From assembly GCF_945906775.1 (NCBI RefSeq), contig NZ_CAMDRE010000001.1:62001-126000 (forward strand): a DNA stretch of 64,000 bases, given 5' to 3'. Under the pieces are notes generated by a model. The model was not told where the DNA came from. It saw only the letters and a list, made by a program, of their open reading frames with translations, and did no database searches. This document shows, one piece after another, positions 52,464 to 60,757 of this stretch (its first letter is position 1; every line of letters begins with the position of its first letter). A program made the translations under genes and the position numbers. This stretch comes from Citrobacter sp. Marseille-Q6884 (lineage in GTDB: Bacteria; Pseudomonadota; Gammaproteobacteria; Enterobacterales; Enterobacteriaceae).

Positions 52464-53493
52464 AATCACCCATTGTGTTAATAAGTTCCCTTACAACACT
52501 GGTGGCGAAGCTACCTGCCGGTAGCCAGAAGCGTAACTCAACGGTTACGTCATCCCACCAGTTCCAGCTTAATTGTTGTGGATACAACAGCATAGCACGA
52601 CGCAATGCGTCTACTTTTTCACGCAATAACAAGGACTGCAGTGTCGTTTCATCCGCAATAGCGGCCTGTTCAAACGCCAGCGCATCGCGCTGAGTTCCCC
52701 ACTCACCGCTGCCAGGTAACGCCGCTGTAATCATCAATTCTTTTTCATCGACACGACGCTGTAAATCAGCCTGTTCTTCCTGCGTGGCGACAAACCAACT
52801 TCCGCGTCCCGACAATTGTAGCGCATCGCCGTCAACAACTTGATTAAAGTCTGTTTTTTTCAATCGCTCGTTGACTATCTGATTAAACAACGCGCTACGG
52901 GCCGCCGACAACCAAAAACTACGTTTATTGCGATCGCGCACCGGCGCATCGCTTTGCGCCCAGCGCAGTGCGCCTTGCAGGTTGCTGCCGCCAATGCCAA
53001 AACGCTGCGCGCCAAAATAGTTCGGTACGCCGCGCTCGCTAATAGCCTGCAAGCGTGCTTCAACGTCATCACGCGCGCTGACTTCGCGCAGCACCAGCGT
53101 AAAGGCGTTACCTTTCAGGGCGCCTAAACGCAGCTTACGCTTGTGACGCGCGTACTCCAGCACTTTGCAGCCTTCAAGCTCAAATTTGCTTAAATCCGGC
53201 ATCGCATTGCCCGGTACGCGCGCGCACAGCCACTGTTCCGTGACCGCATGCTTATCTTTCTGTCCCGCAAAACTGACTTCACGGGCATGAATTTTCAGAA
53301 ATTTAGCCAGCGCATCGGCGACAAAACGGGTATTGCAGCCGTTTTTCAGGATGCGAACCAGAATATGCTCACCTTCTCCGTCCGGTTCAAAACCTAAGTC
53401 TTCAACAACCACAAAGTCTTCCGGGTTCGCTTTCAGCAGACCGCGACCTTGTGGTTTACCGTGGAGATAAGTCAGATTGTCAAACTCTGTCAT
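52444..53493 (-). CDS. truD: tRNA pseudouridine(13) synthase TruD
   Basis: Makes pseudouridine at position 13 of tRNA-Glu. It has 349 residues, as in E. coli. The catalytic Asp is in FAGQKDKHAV, near residue 80. The TRUD insertion and NYFGAQRFGIGGSNL motif are present. It overlaps ispF by four bases and surE by 20. Confidence 0.97.
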   Translation of the reverse strand: MTEFDNLTYLHGKPQGRGLLKANPEDFVVVEDLGFEPDGEGEHILVRILKNGCNTRFVADALAKFLKIHAREVSFAGQKDKHAVTEQWLCARVPGNAMPDLSKFELEGCKVLEYARHKRKLRLGALKGNAFTLVLREVSARDDVEARLQAISERGVPNYFGAQRFGIGGSNLQGALRWAQSDAPVRDRNKRSFWLSAARSALFNQIVNERLKKTDFNQVVDGDALQLSGRGSWFVATQEEQADLQRRVDEKELMITAALPGSGEWGTQRDALAFEQAAIADETTLQSLLLREKVDALRRAMLLYPQQLSWNWWDDVTVELRFWLPAGSFATSVVRELINTMGDYAYIAE

Positions 53494-53969
53494 TTCGGTG
53501 CCTTTATGAGTAACGCCACCGCTTCACAGGCAATCCCTTCCCCCCGCCCGGTAAAACCGAGTTTTTCCGTGGTGGTCGCTTTTACGTTAACATCATCCAT
53601 ATGGCAGCCGAGATCTTCGGCAATAAATACACGCATTTGCGGAATGTGCGGCAGCATCTTCGGCGCCTGAGCAATGATCGTCACATCCACATTACCAAGG
53701 GTATAACCTTTAGCCTGAATACGCCGCCAGGCTTCACGTAATAATTCGCGACTATCAACACCTTTAAAGGCGGGATCGGTATCCGGGAAGAGTTTACCAA
53801 TATCTCCCATTGCTGCCGCGCCCAACAAAGCGTCCGTCAACGCATGTAACGCAACATCACCATCCGAGTGCGCCAGCAGTCCTTTTTCATACGGGATACG
53901 TACGCCACCAATAATAATGGGGCCAGCGCCGCCAAAAGCATGCACGTCAAAACCGTGTCCAATTCGCAT
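53490..53969 (-). CDS. ispF: 2-C-methyl-D-erythritol 2,4-cyclodiphosphate synthase IspF
   Basis: Fifth step of the non-mevalonate isoprenoid pathway. It has 159 residues, as in E. coli. The metal-binding GFDVHAF (Asp8, His10) and His of LLAHSDGDVALHAL are in place. It follows ispD with a one-base overlap, as in E. coli. Confidence 0.97.
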   Translation of the reverse strand: MRIGHGFDVHAFGGAGPIIIGGVRIPYEKGLLAHSDGDVALHALTDALLGAAAMGDIGKLFPDTDPAFKGVDSRELLREAWRRIQAKGYTLGNVDVTIIAQAPKMLPHIPQMRVFIAEDLGCHMDDVNVKATTTEKLGFTGRGEGIACEAVALLIKAPK

Positions 53970-54679
53970 TATTCATTTTCCTTATGGAGAGTTCGGGTAA
54001 GATAAAATTCCGCAAGCGCCAGGTCTTCCGGGCGCGTCACTTTGATATTATCAGCCCGCCCTTCGATAATCTCTGGATGAAATCCTGAATATTCCAGCGC
54101 TGAAGCCTCGTCCGTAATAGTCGCGCCTTCGTTTAATGCCCGGGTCAGGCAGTCATGTAACAACTCACGCGGGAAAAACTGCGGCGTCAACGCATGCCAT
54201 AAATCTGTGCGATCAACCGTATGGGCAATGGCTGCCTTGCCCGGCTCCGCGCGTTTCATCGTATCGCGCACGGGAGCGGCCAGGATACCGCCAGTGCGAC
54301 TTGTTTCACTGATTGCCAACAAGCGGGATAAATCATCCTGATGCAGACACGGTCTGGCGGCATCATGTACTAATACCCACTGGGCTTCTCCGGCCGCGCG
54401 CAGCCCCGCAAGGACGGAATCGGCACGCTCGATGCCACCATCGACCACGGTAATTTGCGGGTGTTGTGCCAAAGGAAGTTGGGCAAAGCGGCTGTCGCCA
54501 GGGCTGATAGCAATGACGACACGCGTCACTCGGGGATGCGCCAGCAGCGCATGGACCGAGTGTTCAAGAATGGTTTTATTGCCGATCGAGAGGTACTGCT
54601 TAGGACACTCTGTTTGCATTCGGCGGCCAAATCCGGCAGCCGGCACCACGGCGCAAACGTCCAATAAAGTGGCTGCCAT
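53969..54679 (-). CDS. ispD: 2-C-methyl-D-erythritol 4-phosphate cytidylyltransferase IspD
   Basis: Third step of the non-mevalonate isoprenoid pathway. It has 236 residues. The nucleotide-binding N-terminus VVPAAGFGRRMQTECPKQYL and the VHDAARPC motif are intact. It lies 20 bases downstream of ftsB and is probably cotranscribed with it. Confidence 0.97.
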   Translation of the reverse strand: MAATLLDVCAVVPAAGFGRRMQTECPKQYLSIGNKTILEHSVHALLAHPRVTRVVIAISPGDSRFAQLPLAQHPQITVVDGGIERADSVLAGLRAAGEAQWVLVHDAARPCLHQDDLSRLLAISETSRTGGILAAPVRDTMKRAEPGKAAIAHTVDRTDLWHALTPQFFPRELLHDCLTRALNEGATITDEASALEYSGFHPEIIEGRADNIKVTRPEDLALAEFYLTRTLHKENE

Positions 54680-54699
54680 GTTAGATCCCTGGAGATGGT

Positions 54700-55011
54700 T
54701 TATCGATTGTTTTGCCCTGCCGTCTGAGCGCGTTTAGACGCGTCAGGTACCAGACGATAAAAGGTTTCGCCCGGCTTAGTCATACTGAGTTCGTTGCGTG
54801 CGCGCTCTTCAATCGCTTCCTGACCGCCATTGAGATCGTCAATTTCGGCGAAGAGCTGATCGTTACGCGCTTTAAGCTTCGCGTTTGTCGCTTGCTGCGC
54901 GGCCACATCATCGTTGACGCGGCTAAAGTCATGTATGCCGTTCTTACCGAACCACAGCGAATACTGCAGCCAGACCAATAAAGCCAGCAACAGCAACGTT
55001 AGTTTACCCAT
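54700..55011 (-). CDS. ftsB: Cell division protein FtsB
   Basis: Bitopic membrane protein of the divisome, in complex with FtsQ and FtsL. It has 103 residues: one N-terminal membrane helix (about 4-21), then a coiled coil (about 30-70) in the periplasm. First gene of the ftsB-ispD-ispF run; its upstream region (55012-55227, 216 bases) has no other gene. Confidence 0.96.
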   Translation of the reverse strand: MGKLTLLLLALLVWLQYSLWFGKNGIHDFSRVNDDVAAQQATNAKLKARNDQLFAEIDDLNGGQEAIEERARNELSMTKPGETFYRLVPDASKRAQTAGQNNR

Positions 55012-55227
55012 CCTGCCCCCTGAAAAACGGCATCAATATCCCATAACTTCTGTAGGCGACGTTACGTCCACAGGCGGGAATGCCGCGACAACGCGGGCAA
55101 ATGTACCACATTTGGCCGTTGTTACGTATACCCCGTGTAAGGAGAACATAATCTCATTGTTGGTTACGGTTTGAATTATGACCAGCCCGAATTTCATACT
55201 GGTAGTGATAAAAAGAAGGAAGTGAAC

Positions 55228-55551
55228 TTAACCCAGCAGCCACATGTACAACGCCCCAAACATTAACCCTACCACCAGCACCGTCAATGTCGCGCTCAGC
55301 AGCAGTTTGCCCTTCACTAACGAATGCAGGGCGATACCCGTTACAATCGCAACGGGCAGCAATGCCAGGAAGAACGGCCAGGTATAAATAAAGAAAAACA
55401 GCGTGTTAGGGCCATAAATAAGAAACGGGACACCCAGCGCCAGCAACCACGCAACAAAACCGACCACGGCCCCTGGTAGCGACCAGGTGGTCTCATCATC
55501 GGTTTTAAAGGTATCTGATTCTGTAATAGTAATGTTATGGCTGTTACGCAT
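55228..55551 (-). CDS. ygbE: YgbE, inner-membrane DUF3561 protein
   Basis: It is 107 residues from ATG 55551 (a longer frame reaches 55599). A hydrophilic N-terminus is followed by three or so membrane helices (AVVGFVAWLLALGVPFLIYG, WPFFLALLPVAIVTGIAL and a last one). It corresponds to E. coli YgbE at the same locus. No function is known. Confidence 0.9.
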   Translation of the reverse strand: MRNSHNITITESDTFKTDDETTWSLPGAVVGFVAWLLALGVPFLIYGPNTLFFFIYTWPFFLALLPVAIVTGIALHSLVKGKLLLSATLTVLVVGLMFGALYMWLLG

Positions 55552-55652
55552 ATCTAATCCTGTGACCTTGACTGACCGGGCATGCCTGCTCTCAATCATT
55601 CACGTTGTCCAAAAGCGGCAACGTGAAGAATGACGAGTGCTCCGGTGGTGTC

Positions 55653-56258
55653 TCAGGATCTGATAATATCTTCCTGCCTCAGCAGGTCTAATAATTGAGA
55701 GACCAAATTTGTTACTAATTGTTCACCATCCAGGTGAATTTCAGGCGATTCAGGCGCTTCGTACACCGAATCAATTCCGGTGAAATTGCGCAACTCGCCG
55801 GCCCGCGCTTTTTTATACAGCCCTTTCGGATCGCGCGATTCACATATTGCCAGCGGCGTATCGACAAACACTTCAATAAAACGTCCATCGCCGACACGTT
55901 CACGCACCAGTTGTCGCTCCGCGCGATGCGGGGAAATAAATGCGGTCAGGACGACCAGCCCCGCATCCACCATCAGGTTAGCCACCTCACCAACCCGGCG
56001 AATATTCTCCTTACGATCGGCGTCACTAAAACCGAGATCGCGACACAGGCCGTGACGCACATTGTCGCCATCCAGCAGATACGTACTGACGCCCTGCTGG
56101 TGGAGAGCTTCTTCCAGCGCCCCCGCCACCGTGGATTTACCGGAGCCGGACAGCCCGGTAAACCACAGCACAACACCACGATGACCGTGGTGTTGTTCCC
56201 GCTGTTGCGGCGTGACGGGATGGGCATGCCAGACGACGTTTTCGTCATGCAGAGCCAT
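55653..56258 (-). CDS. cysC: Adenylylsulfate kinase CysC
   Basis: Phosphorylates adenosine 5'-phosphosulfate to PAPS in sulfate assimilation. It has 201 residues, as in E. coli. P-loop GLSGSGKSTVAGAL near residue 35, and the conserved DGDNVRHGL and FISPHRAERQ motifs are present. It overlaps cysN by one base. Confidence 0.97.
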   Translation of the reverse strand: MALHDENVVWHAHPVTPQQREQHHGHRGVVLWFTGLSGSGKSTVAGALEEALHQQGVSTYLLDGDNVRHGLCRDLGFSDADRKENIRRVGEVANLMVDAGLVVLTAFISPHRAERQLVRERVGDGRFIEVFVDTPLAICESRDPKGLYKKARAGELRNFTGIDSVYEAPESPEIHLDGEQLVTNLVSQLLDLLRQEDIIRS

Positions 56259-57685
56259 TATTGCCCTCCCAGCAGATCGCGCGCACCCCAGTGTGGGAAG
56301 TGACGACGTACCAGCGCGTTCAACTCCAGCTCAAATGCGCTGAACGAAGAGCCCGTGGCGTGATCCTGCTCGATAGGCTCGCGCACCAGGCCTGCGCCGA
56401 CGGTGACGTTAGTCAGGCGGTCAATGATAATCAGGCCGCCCGTCACCGGATTGTGTTGATAGGTATCAAGCACCAACGGCTCATCGAAAGTTAAATTGAC
56501 CAGACCAATCCCGTTGAGCGGCAATGCCTCAACGTCACGATGCGTCAGATTATTGATATCGACCTGATACTGGACACTGTCTACACGCGCACGCGTCTTC
56601 TTACCCGCCACTTTGATGTCATAGCTCTGCCCCGGCGACAGCGGTTGTTCCGCCATCCACACGACATCCACGGCGGCGCTTTGCACCGCAGGCAGGGCTT
56701 CGCTGGCATCCAGAAGCAGATCGCCACGACTGATGTCGATTTCATCGGTCAGGACGAGGGTAATCGCCTCACCCGCATAGGCTTGCGATAAGTCGCCGTC
56801 GAACGTGACGATCCGCGCGACGCTCGACTCAACGCCGGATGGCAGCACTTTAATTCGCTGTCCAACCTTCACGCTACCGGAGGCCAGCGTTCCGGCGTAG
56901 CCACGGAAATCCAGATTCGGGCGGTTAACGTATTGCACCGGGAAACGCATCGGCTGACTATCAACCGTGCGCTGGATTTCAACCGTTTCCAGGACTTCCA
57001 GCAGTGTCGGGCCGCTGTACCACGGCATACTGTCGCTTTGCGAAGCCACATTGTCCCCTTCCAGCGCCGAGAGAGGGACGAAGCGAATATCCAGATTGCC
57101 CGGTAACTGTTCCGCAAAGGTCAGATAATCTTCACGAATGCGGTTGAAGGTCTCTTCGTTGAAACCCACCAGATCCATTTTATTGATCGCCACGACCAGA
57201 TGTTTGATCCCCAGCAGCGTAGAGATAAAGCTGTGGCGACGCGTCTGATCCAGCACGCCTTTGCGCGCATCGATCAACAAGATTGCCAGATCGCAGGTCG
57301 AGGCGCCGGTCGCCATGTTGCGCGTGTACTGCTCATGCCCGGGAGTATCGGCAATAATGAATTTTCGTTTCTCGGTAGAGAAATACCGGTAGGCCACGTC
57401 GATAGTGATGCCCTGCTCGCGCTCGGCCTGCAGACCATCGACCAGCAGTGCCAGATCGAGCTTTTCACCCTGGGTACCGTGACGTTTACTGTCATTGTGC
57501 AGCGATGAGAGCTGATCTTCATAAATTTGGCGCGTATCGTGCAGCAGACGCCCAATCAGCGTACTTTTCCCATCATCCACGCTGCCGCAGGTTAAAAAAC
57601 GCAGCAGGCTTTTGTGTTGCTGAGCGACCATCCAGGCTTCGACGCCGCCTTCATTAGCGATTTGTTGTGCGAGTGTTGTGTTCAT
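56258..57685 (-). CDS. cysN: Sulfate adenylyltransferase subunit 1 (GTPase) CysN
   Basis: GTPase subunit of ATP sulfurylase, which makes adenylylsulfate from sulfate and ATP. It has 475 residues, as in E. coli. G motifs GSVDDGKSTLIGRLLHD, DTPGHEQYTRNMATGAST and NKMDLVG are intact. Nine bases separate it from cysD. Confidence 0.97.
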   Translation of the reverse strand: MNTTLAQQIANEGGVEAWMVAQQHKSLLRFLTCGSVDDGKSTLIGRLLHDTRQIYEDQLSSLHNDSKRHGTQGEKLDLALLVDGLQAEREQGITIDVAYRYFSTEKRKFIIADTPGHEQYTRNMATGASTCDLAILLIDARKGVLDQTRRHSFISTLLGIKHLVVAINKMDLVGFNEETFNRIREDYLTFAEQLPGNLDIRFVPLSALEGDNVASQSDSMPWYSGPTLLEVLETVEIQRTVDSQPMRFPVQYVNRPNLDFRGYAGTLASGSVKVGQRIKVLPSGVESSVARIVTFDGDLSQAYAGEAITLVLTDEIDISRGDLLLDASEALPAVQSAAVDVVWMAEQPLSPGQSYDIKVAGKKTRARVDSVQYQVDINNLTHRDVEALPLNGIGLVNLTFDEPLVLDTYQHNPVTGGLIIIDRLTNVTVGAGLVREPIEQDHATGSSFSAFELELNALVRRHFPHWGARDLLGGQ

Positions 57686-57694
57686 GGCGGCTCC

Positions 57695-58603
57695 TTAGAA
57701 ATACCCCTGACGTTTCTTCAGCTCCATGGAGCCCGCCTGGTCGCGGTCAATCACGCGCCCCTGACGTTCACTGGTGGTTGAAACCAGCATCTCTTCAATG
57801 ATTTCCGGCAGTGTCTGCGCATTCGACTCAACGGCGCCCGTCAGCGGCCAGCAGCCGAGTGTGCGAAAACGTACCATCCGTTTTTTAATCACTTCACCGG
57901 GTTGCAGATCGATACGATCATCATCCACCATCATCAGCATGCCATCGCGTTCAAGTACCGGACGCTCCGCGGCCAGGTACAGCGGAACAATGTCGATATT
58001 TTCCAGCCAGATGTACTGCCAGATATCCTGCTCTGTCCAGTTGGAGAGCGGGAACACGCGAATACTTTCGCCTTTATTAATCTGCCCGTTGTAGTTGTGC
58101 CAGAGCTCCGGTCGCTGGTTTTTGGGATCCCAGCGATGGAAGCGATCGCGGAAGGAGTAGATACGCTCTTTGGCGCGCGATTTCTCTTCATCCCGACGCG
58201 CGCCGCCAAACGCAGCATCAAAGCCGTATTTGTTCAGCGCCTGCTTCAGCCCTTCGGTTTTCATGATATCGGTATGCTTGGCGCTGCCGTGGACGAACGG
58301 ATTAATCCCCATCGCCACCCCTTCCGGGTTTTTATGCACCAGCAATTCGCAGCCATAGGCTTTCGCGGTACGGTCACGAAACTCATACATCTCGCTGAAT
58401 TTCCAGCCGGTATCAACGTGCAGCAGAGGGAACGGCAGCGTGCCGGGATAAAACGCCTTGCGCGCCAGATGCAGCATGACGCTGGAATCTTTACCGATGG
58501 AATACATCATCACCGGATTCGAAAACTCGGCGGCCACCTCACGAATAATATGGATGCTTTCCGCTTCCAGTTGTCGCAGGTGGGTAAGTCGTTTTTGATC
58601 CAT
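57695..58603 (-). CDS. cysD: Sulfate adenylyltransferase subunit 2 CysD
   Basis: Catalytic subunit of ATP sulfurylase. It is 302 residues from ATG 58603 (MDQKRLTHL, matching E. coli). The PP-loop SIGKDSSVMLHLA is present, as is the AFGGARRDEEKSRAKERI stretch. First gene of cysDNC, a CysB-activated operon. Confidence 0.97.
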   Translation of the reverse strand: MDQKRLTHLRQLEAESIHIIREVAAEFSNPVMMYSIGKDSSVMLHLARKAFYPGTLPFPLLHVDTGWKFSEMYEFRDRTAKAYGCELLVHKNPEGVAMGINPFVHGSAKHTDIMKTEGLKQALNKYGFDAAFGGARRDEEKSRAKERIYSFRDRFHRWDPKNQRPELWHNYNGQINKGESIRVFPLSNWTEQDIWQYIWLENIDIVPLYLAAERPVLERDGMLMMVDDDRIDLQPGEVIKKRMVRFRTLGCWPLTGAVESNAQTLPEIIEEMLVSTTSERQGRVIDRDQAGSMELKKRQGYF

Positions 58604-58857
58604 AACCATTCCTATGCAATGCCGTTATTTTGCTAACCATACGTAGATAAGCTGACTATAGGGAGGGCTGGAGAGCGAATGAAATTACGAATTGGAATGA
58701 GTAGTTCCTCAAAGGAATAACGATCTGGAAAAGCAAATATCAAAAAGTGCTTAAGCTACCGAAATTCGGGCATTTAGGAGCAAATGAAATTGTTTTACCG
58801 CGATCACGGTTTCATACTAGCAACTGAAAATTTCTGCTTGGTATTTAAGGACTCATT
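58604..58857. promoter_or_regulatory. Divergent region between cysD and iap with a candidate CysB site
   Basis: These 254 bases contain no gene. On the minus strand TTATTCCTTTGAGGAA (complement of 58706-58721) resembles CysB half-sites and lies about 100 bases upstream of cysD. CysB control of cysDNC is established in enterics; the site is my guess. AAGGACTCATT precedes the iap ATG. Confidence 0.4.
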
Positions 58858-59895
58858 ATGTTTTCCGCATTGCGCCATCTTCCTGCTGCCCTGGCGCTCG
58901 GCGTGTGCTTTATCCTTCCCGCTCAGGCAACATCTTCGAAGCCTGGAGAGATTGCAAATACCCAGGCCCGTTATATCGCAACGTTTTTTCCAGGCCGGGT
59001 CACCGGTTCGCCAGCAGAAATGTTATCTGCCGATTATATCCGTCAGCAATTTCAGCAGATGGGCTATAGCAGTGACATTCGGACCTTTAATAGTCGCTAT
59101 ATCTACACCGCCAAAGACAACCGTAAAAACTGGCATAACGTCACGGGCAGCACCGTCATTGCGGCACACGAAGGCAAATCGCCACAACAAATTATTATCA
59201 TGGCGCATCTCGATACCTACGCTGCGCAGAGCGATGCCGATTCCGATGCCAATCTGGGTGGATTAACACTGCAGGGTATCGACGATAATGCCGCCGGTCT
59301 GGGTGTGATGCTGGAACTGGCAGAAAAACTGAAAAATGTCCCGACGCAATACGGCATTCGCTTTATCGCCACCAGCGGCGAGGAAGAAGGCAAGCTTGGC
59401 GCGGAAAATGTGCTCAAACGAATGAGCGCGGCAGAGAAGAAAAATACCCTGCTGGTGATCAATCTCGATAACCTGATCGTCGGCGATAAGCTCTATTTCA
59501 ACAGCGGGAAAAAGACACCGGAAGCTGTACGAAAACTCACGCGCGACCGGGCGCTGGCTATCGCGCACAGTCGCGGTATTAAGGCTACGACTAATCCGGG
59601 TCTGAACAAAGACTATCCGAAAGGAACAGGATGTTGTAACGACGCAGAGGTCTTCGACAAAGCGGGGATTTCCGTGCTCTCCGTTGAAGCAACCAACTGG
59701 AACCTGGGCAAAAAAGACGGCTACCAGCAACGCGCCAAAACTGCATCCTTCCCTGCTGGTAACAGCTGGCATGATGTACGGCTGGATAACCAGCAGCATA
59801 TCGATAAGGCGTTACCGGGGCGGATTGAACACCGCAGCCGCGACGTCGTACGCATCATGCTGCCGCTGGTCAAAGAGCTGGCGAAAGCAGGCTAA
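58858..59895 (+). CDS. iap: Alkaline phosphatase isozyme conversion aminopeptidase Iap
   Basis: Periplasmic M28 zinc aminopeptidase that removes the N-terminal Arg from alkaline phosphatase. It has 345 residues, as in E. coli. The signal peptide ends near ILPAQA-TSSK. Zinc-site motifs MAHLDTY, GIDDNAAGLG and TSGEEEG are intact, with a later NNAEV-type CCNDAEVF. In E. coli and Salmonella the interval beyond iap can carry CRISPR-cas; here cysH follows at once. Confidence 0.96.
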   Translation: MFSALRHLPAALALGVCFILPAQATSSKPGEIANTQARYIATFFPGRVTGSPAEMLSADYIRQQFQQMGYSSDIRTFNSRYIYTAKDNRKNWHNVTGSTVIAAHEGKSPQQIIIMAHLDTYAAQSDADSDANLGGLTLQGIDDNAAGLGVMLELAEKLKNVPTQYGIRFIATSGEEEGKLGAENVLKRMSAAEKKNTLLVINLDNLIVGDKLYFNSGKKTPEAVRKLTRDRALAIAHSRGIKATTNPGLNKDYPKGTGCCNDAEVFDKAGISVLSVEATNWNLGKKDGYQQRAKTASFPAGNSWHDVRLDNQQHIDKALPGRIEHRSRDVVRIMLPLVKELAKAG

Positions 59896-59909
59896 TACAT
59901 AAGCATTGC

Positions 59910-59941
59910 GCCCGGTAACAGCAGACCTTTACCGGGCATTT
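59910..59941. terminator. Bidirectional terminator between iap and cysH
   Basis: GCCCGGTAA (59910-59918) pairs with TTACCGGGC (59929-59937) around a 10-base loop, followed by ATTTTAT. Serves both convergent genes. Confidence 0.85.
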
Positions 59942-59947
59942 TATCGA

Positions 59948-60682
59948 TCAGCCTTCGTGCAGACCGCACTCACGTTTCAGCCCGAAGAAGCGGGTTTCCT
60001 CCTCCGCCATCCCCGGTTCCCATTTACGCGTCGTATGCGTATCCCCGACTGACAGATAGCCCTGATCCCATAGTGGATGGTACTTCAGACCATGTTTTTG
60101 CAGGTACTGGTAAACCGTACGGTTGTCCCAGTCGATGATCGGCAGAACCTTAAACACGCCGCGCTGAATAGCCAGCACCGGTAAATGCGCACGGCTACCG
60201 GATTGTTCGCGACGCAGACCGGCAAACCAGGTTTGCGCGTTCAGTTCTTTCAACGCCCGGTTCATGGGTTCCACTTTGTTGATGTCATTGTATTTCTCAA
60301 TGCCCTCAACGCCCTGCTCCCAGAGTTTGCCGTAACGCGCTTCCTGCCAGGCAGCGCTCTCGGTCGCGCGATAAACCTTCAGGTTCAGTTTGAGCTTATC
60401 GGTTAACGTATCGATAAACTGGTAGGTTTCCGGGAACAGATACCCGGTATCGGTGAGGATCACCGGAATATCCGGGCGGATCTGATTCACCAGATGCAGA
60501 CTGACCGCCGCCTGAATACCAAAGCTTGATGAAAGCACGTATTCACCCGGCAGATTCTCCAGCGCCCACGCCACACGTCCTTCCGCATCGCGTTTTTCCA
60601 GCTGGCTGTTGGTTTCCGCCAGTGCCATCACACGTTCAACTTTCGGTAACTCGTTCAATGCGTTGAGATCGAGTCTGGACAT
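59948..60682 (-). CDS. cysH: Phosphoadenosine phosphosulfate reductase CysH
   Basis: Reduces PAPS to sulfite with thioredoxin. It is 244 residues from ATG 60682 (GAGGAACGT upstream; a longer frame reaches 60751). SSSFGIQAAV is the PP-loop-like site, and the catalytic Cys is in the C-terminal KRECGLHEG. Third gene of the cysJIH operon. Confidence 0.97.
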   Translation of the reverse strand: MSRLDLNALNELPKVERVMALAETNSQLEKRDAEGRVAWALENLPGEYVLSSSFGIQAAVSLHLVNQIRPDIPVILTDTGYLFPETYQFIDTLTDKLKLNLKVYRATESAAWQEARYGKLWEQGVEGIEKYNDINKVEPMNRALKELNAQTWFAGLRREQSGSRAHLPVLAIQRGVFKVLPIIDWDNRTVYQYLQKHGLKYHPLWDQGYLSVGDTHTTRKWEPGMAEEETRFFGLKRECGLHEG

Positions 60683-60699
60683 ACGTTCCTCACTTTTTG

Positions 60700-60749
60700 C
60701 CTTGCCAGATAGCGCTATGCTTATCAGGCCTACAGCAGTCCTGTAGGCC
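60700..60749. repeat. REP-like palindrome between cysI and cysH
   Basis: GGCCTACAG (60727-60735) and CTGTAGGCC (60741-60749) form a perfect 9-base inverted repeat with a 5-base loop. GCCAGATAGCGCTATGCTTA, a REP-type arm, lies beside it. It sits inside the operon and may adjust expression of cysH relative to cysI. Confidence 0.65.
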
Positions 60750-60757
60750 ATGAGATG

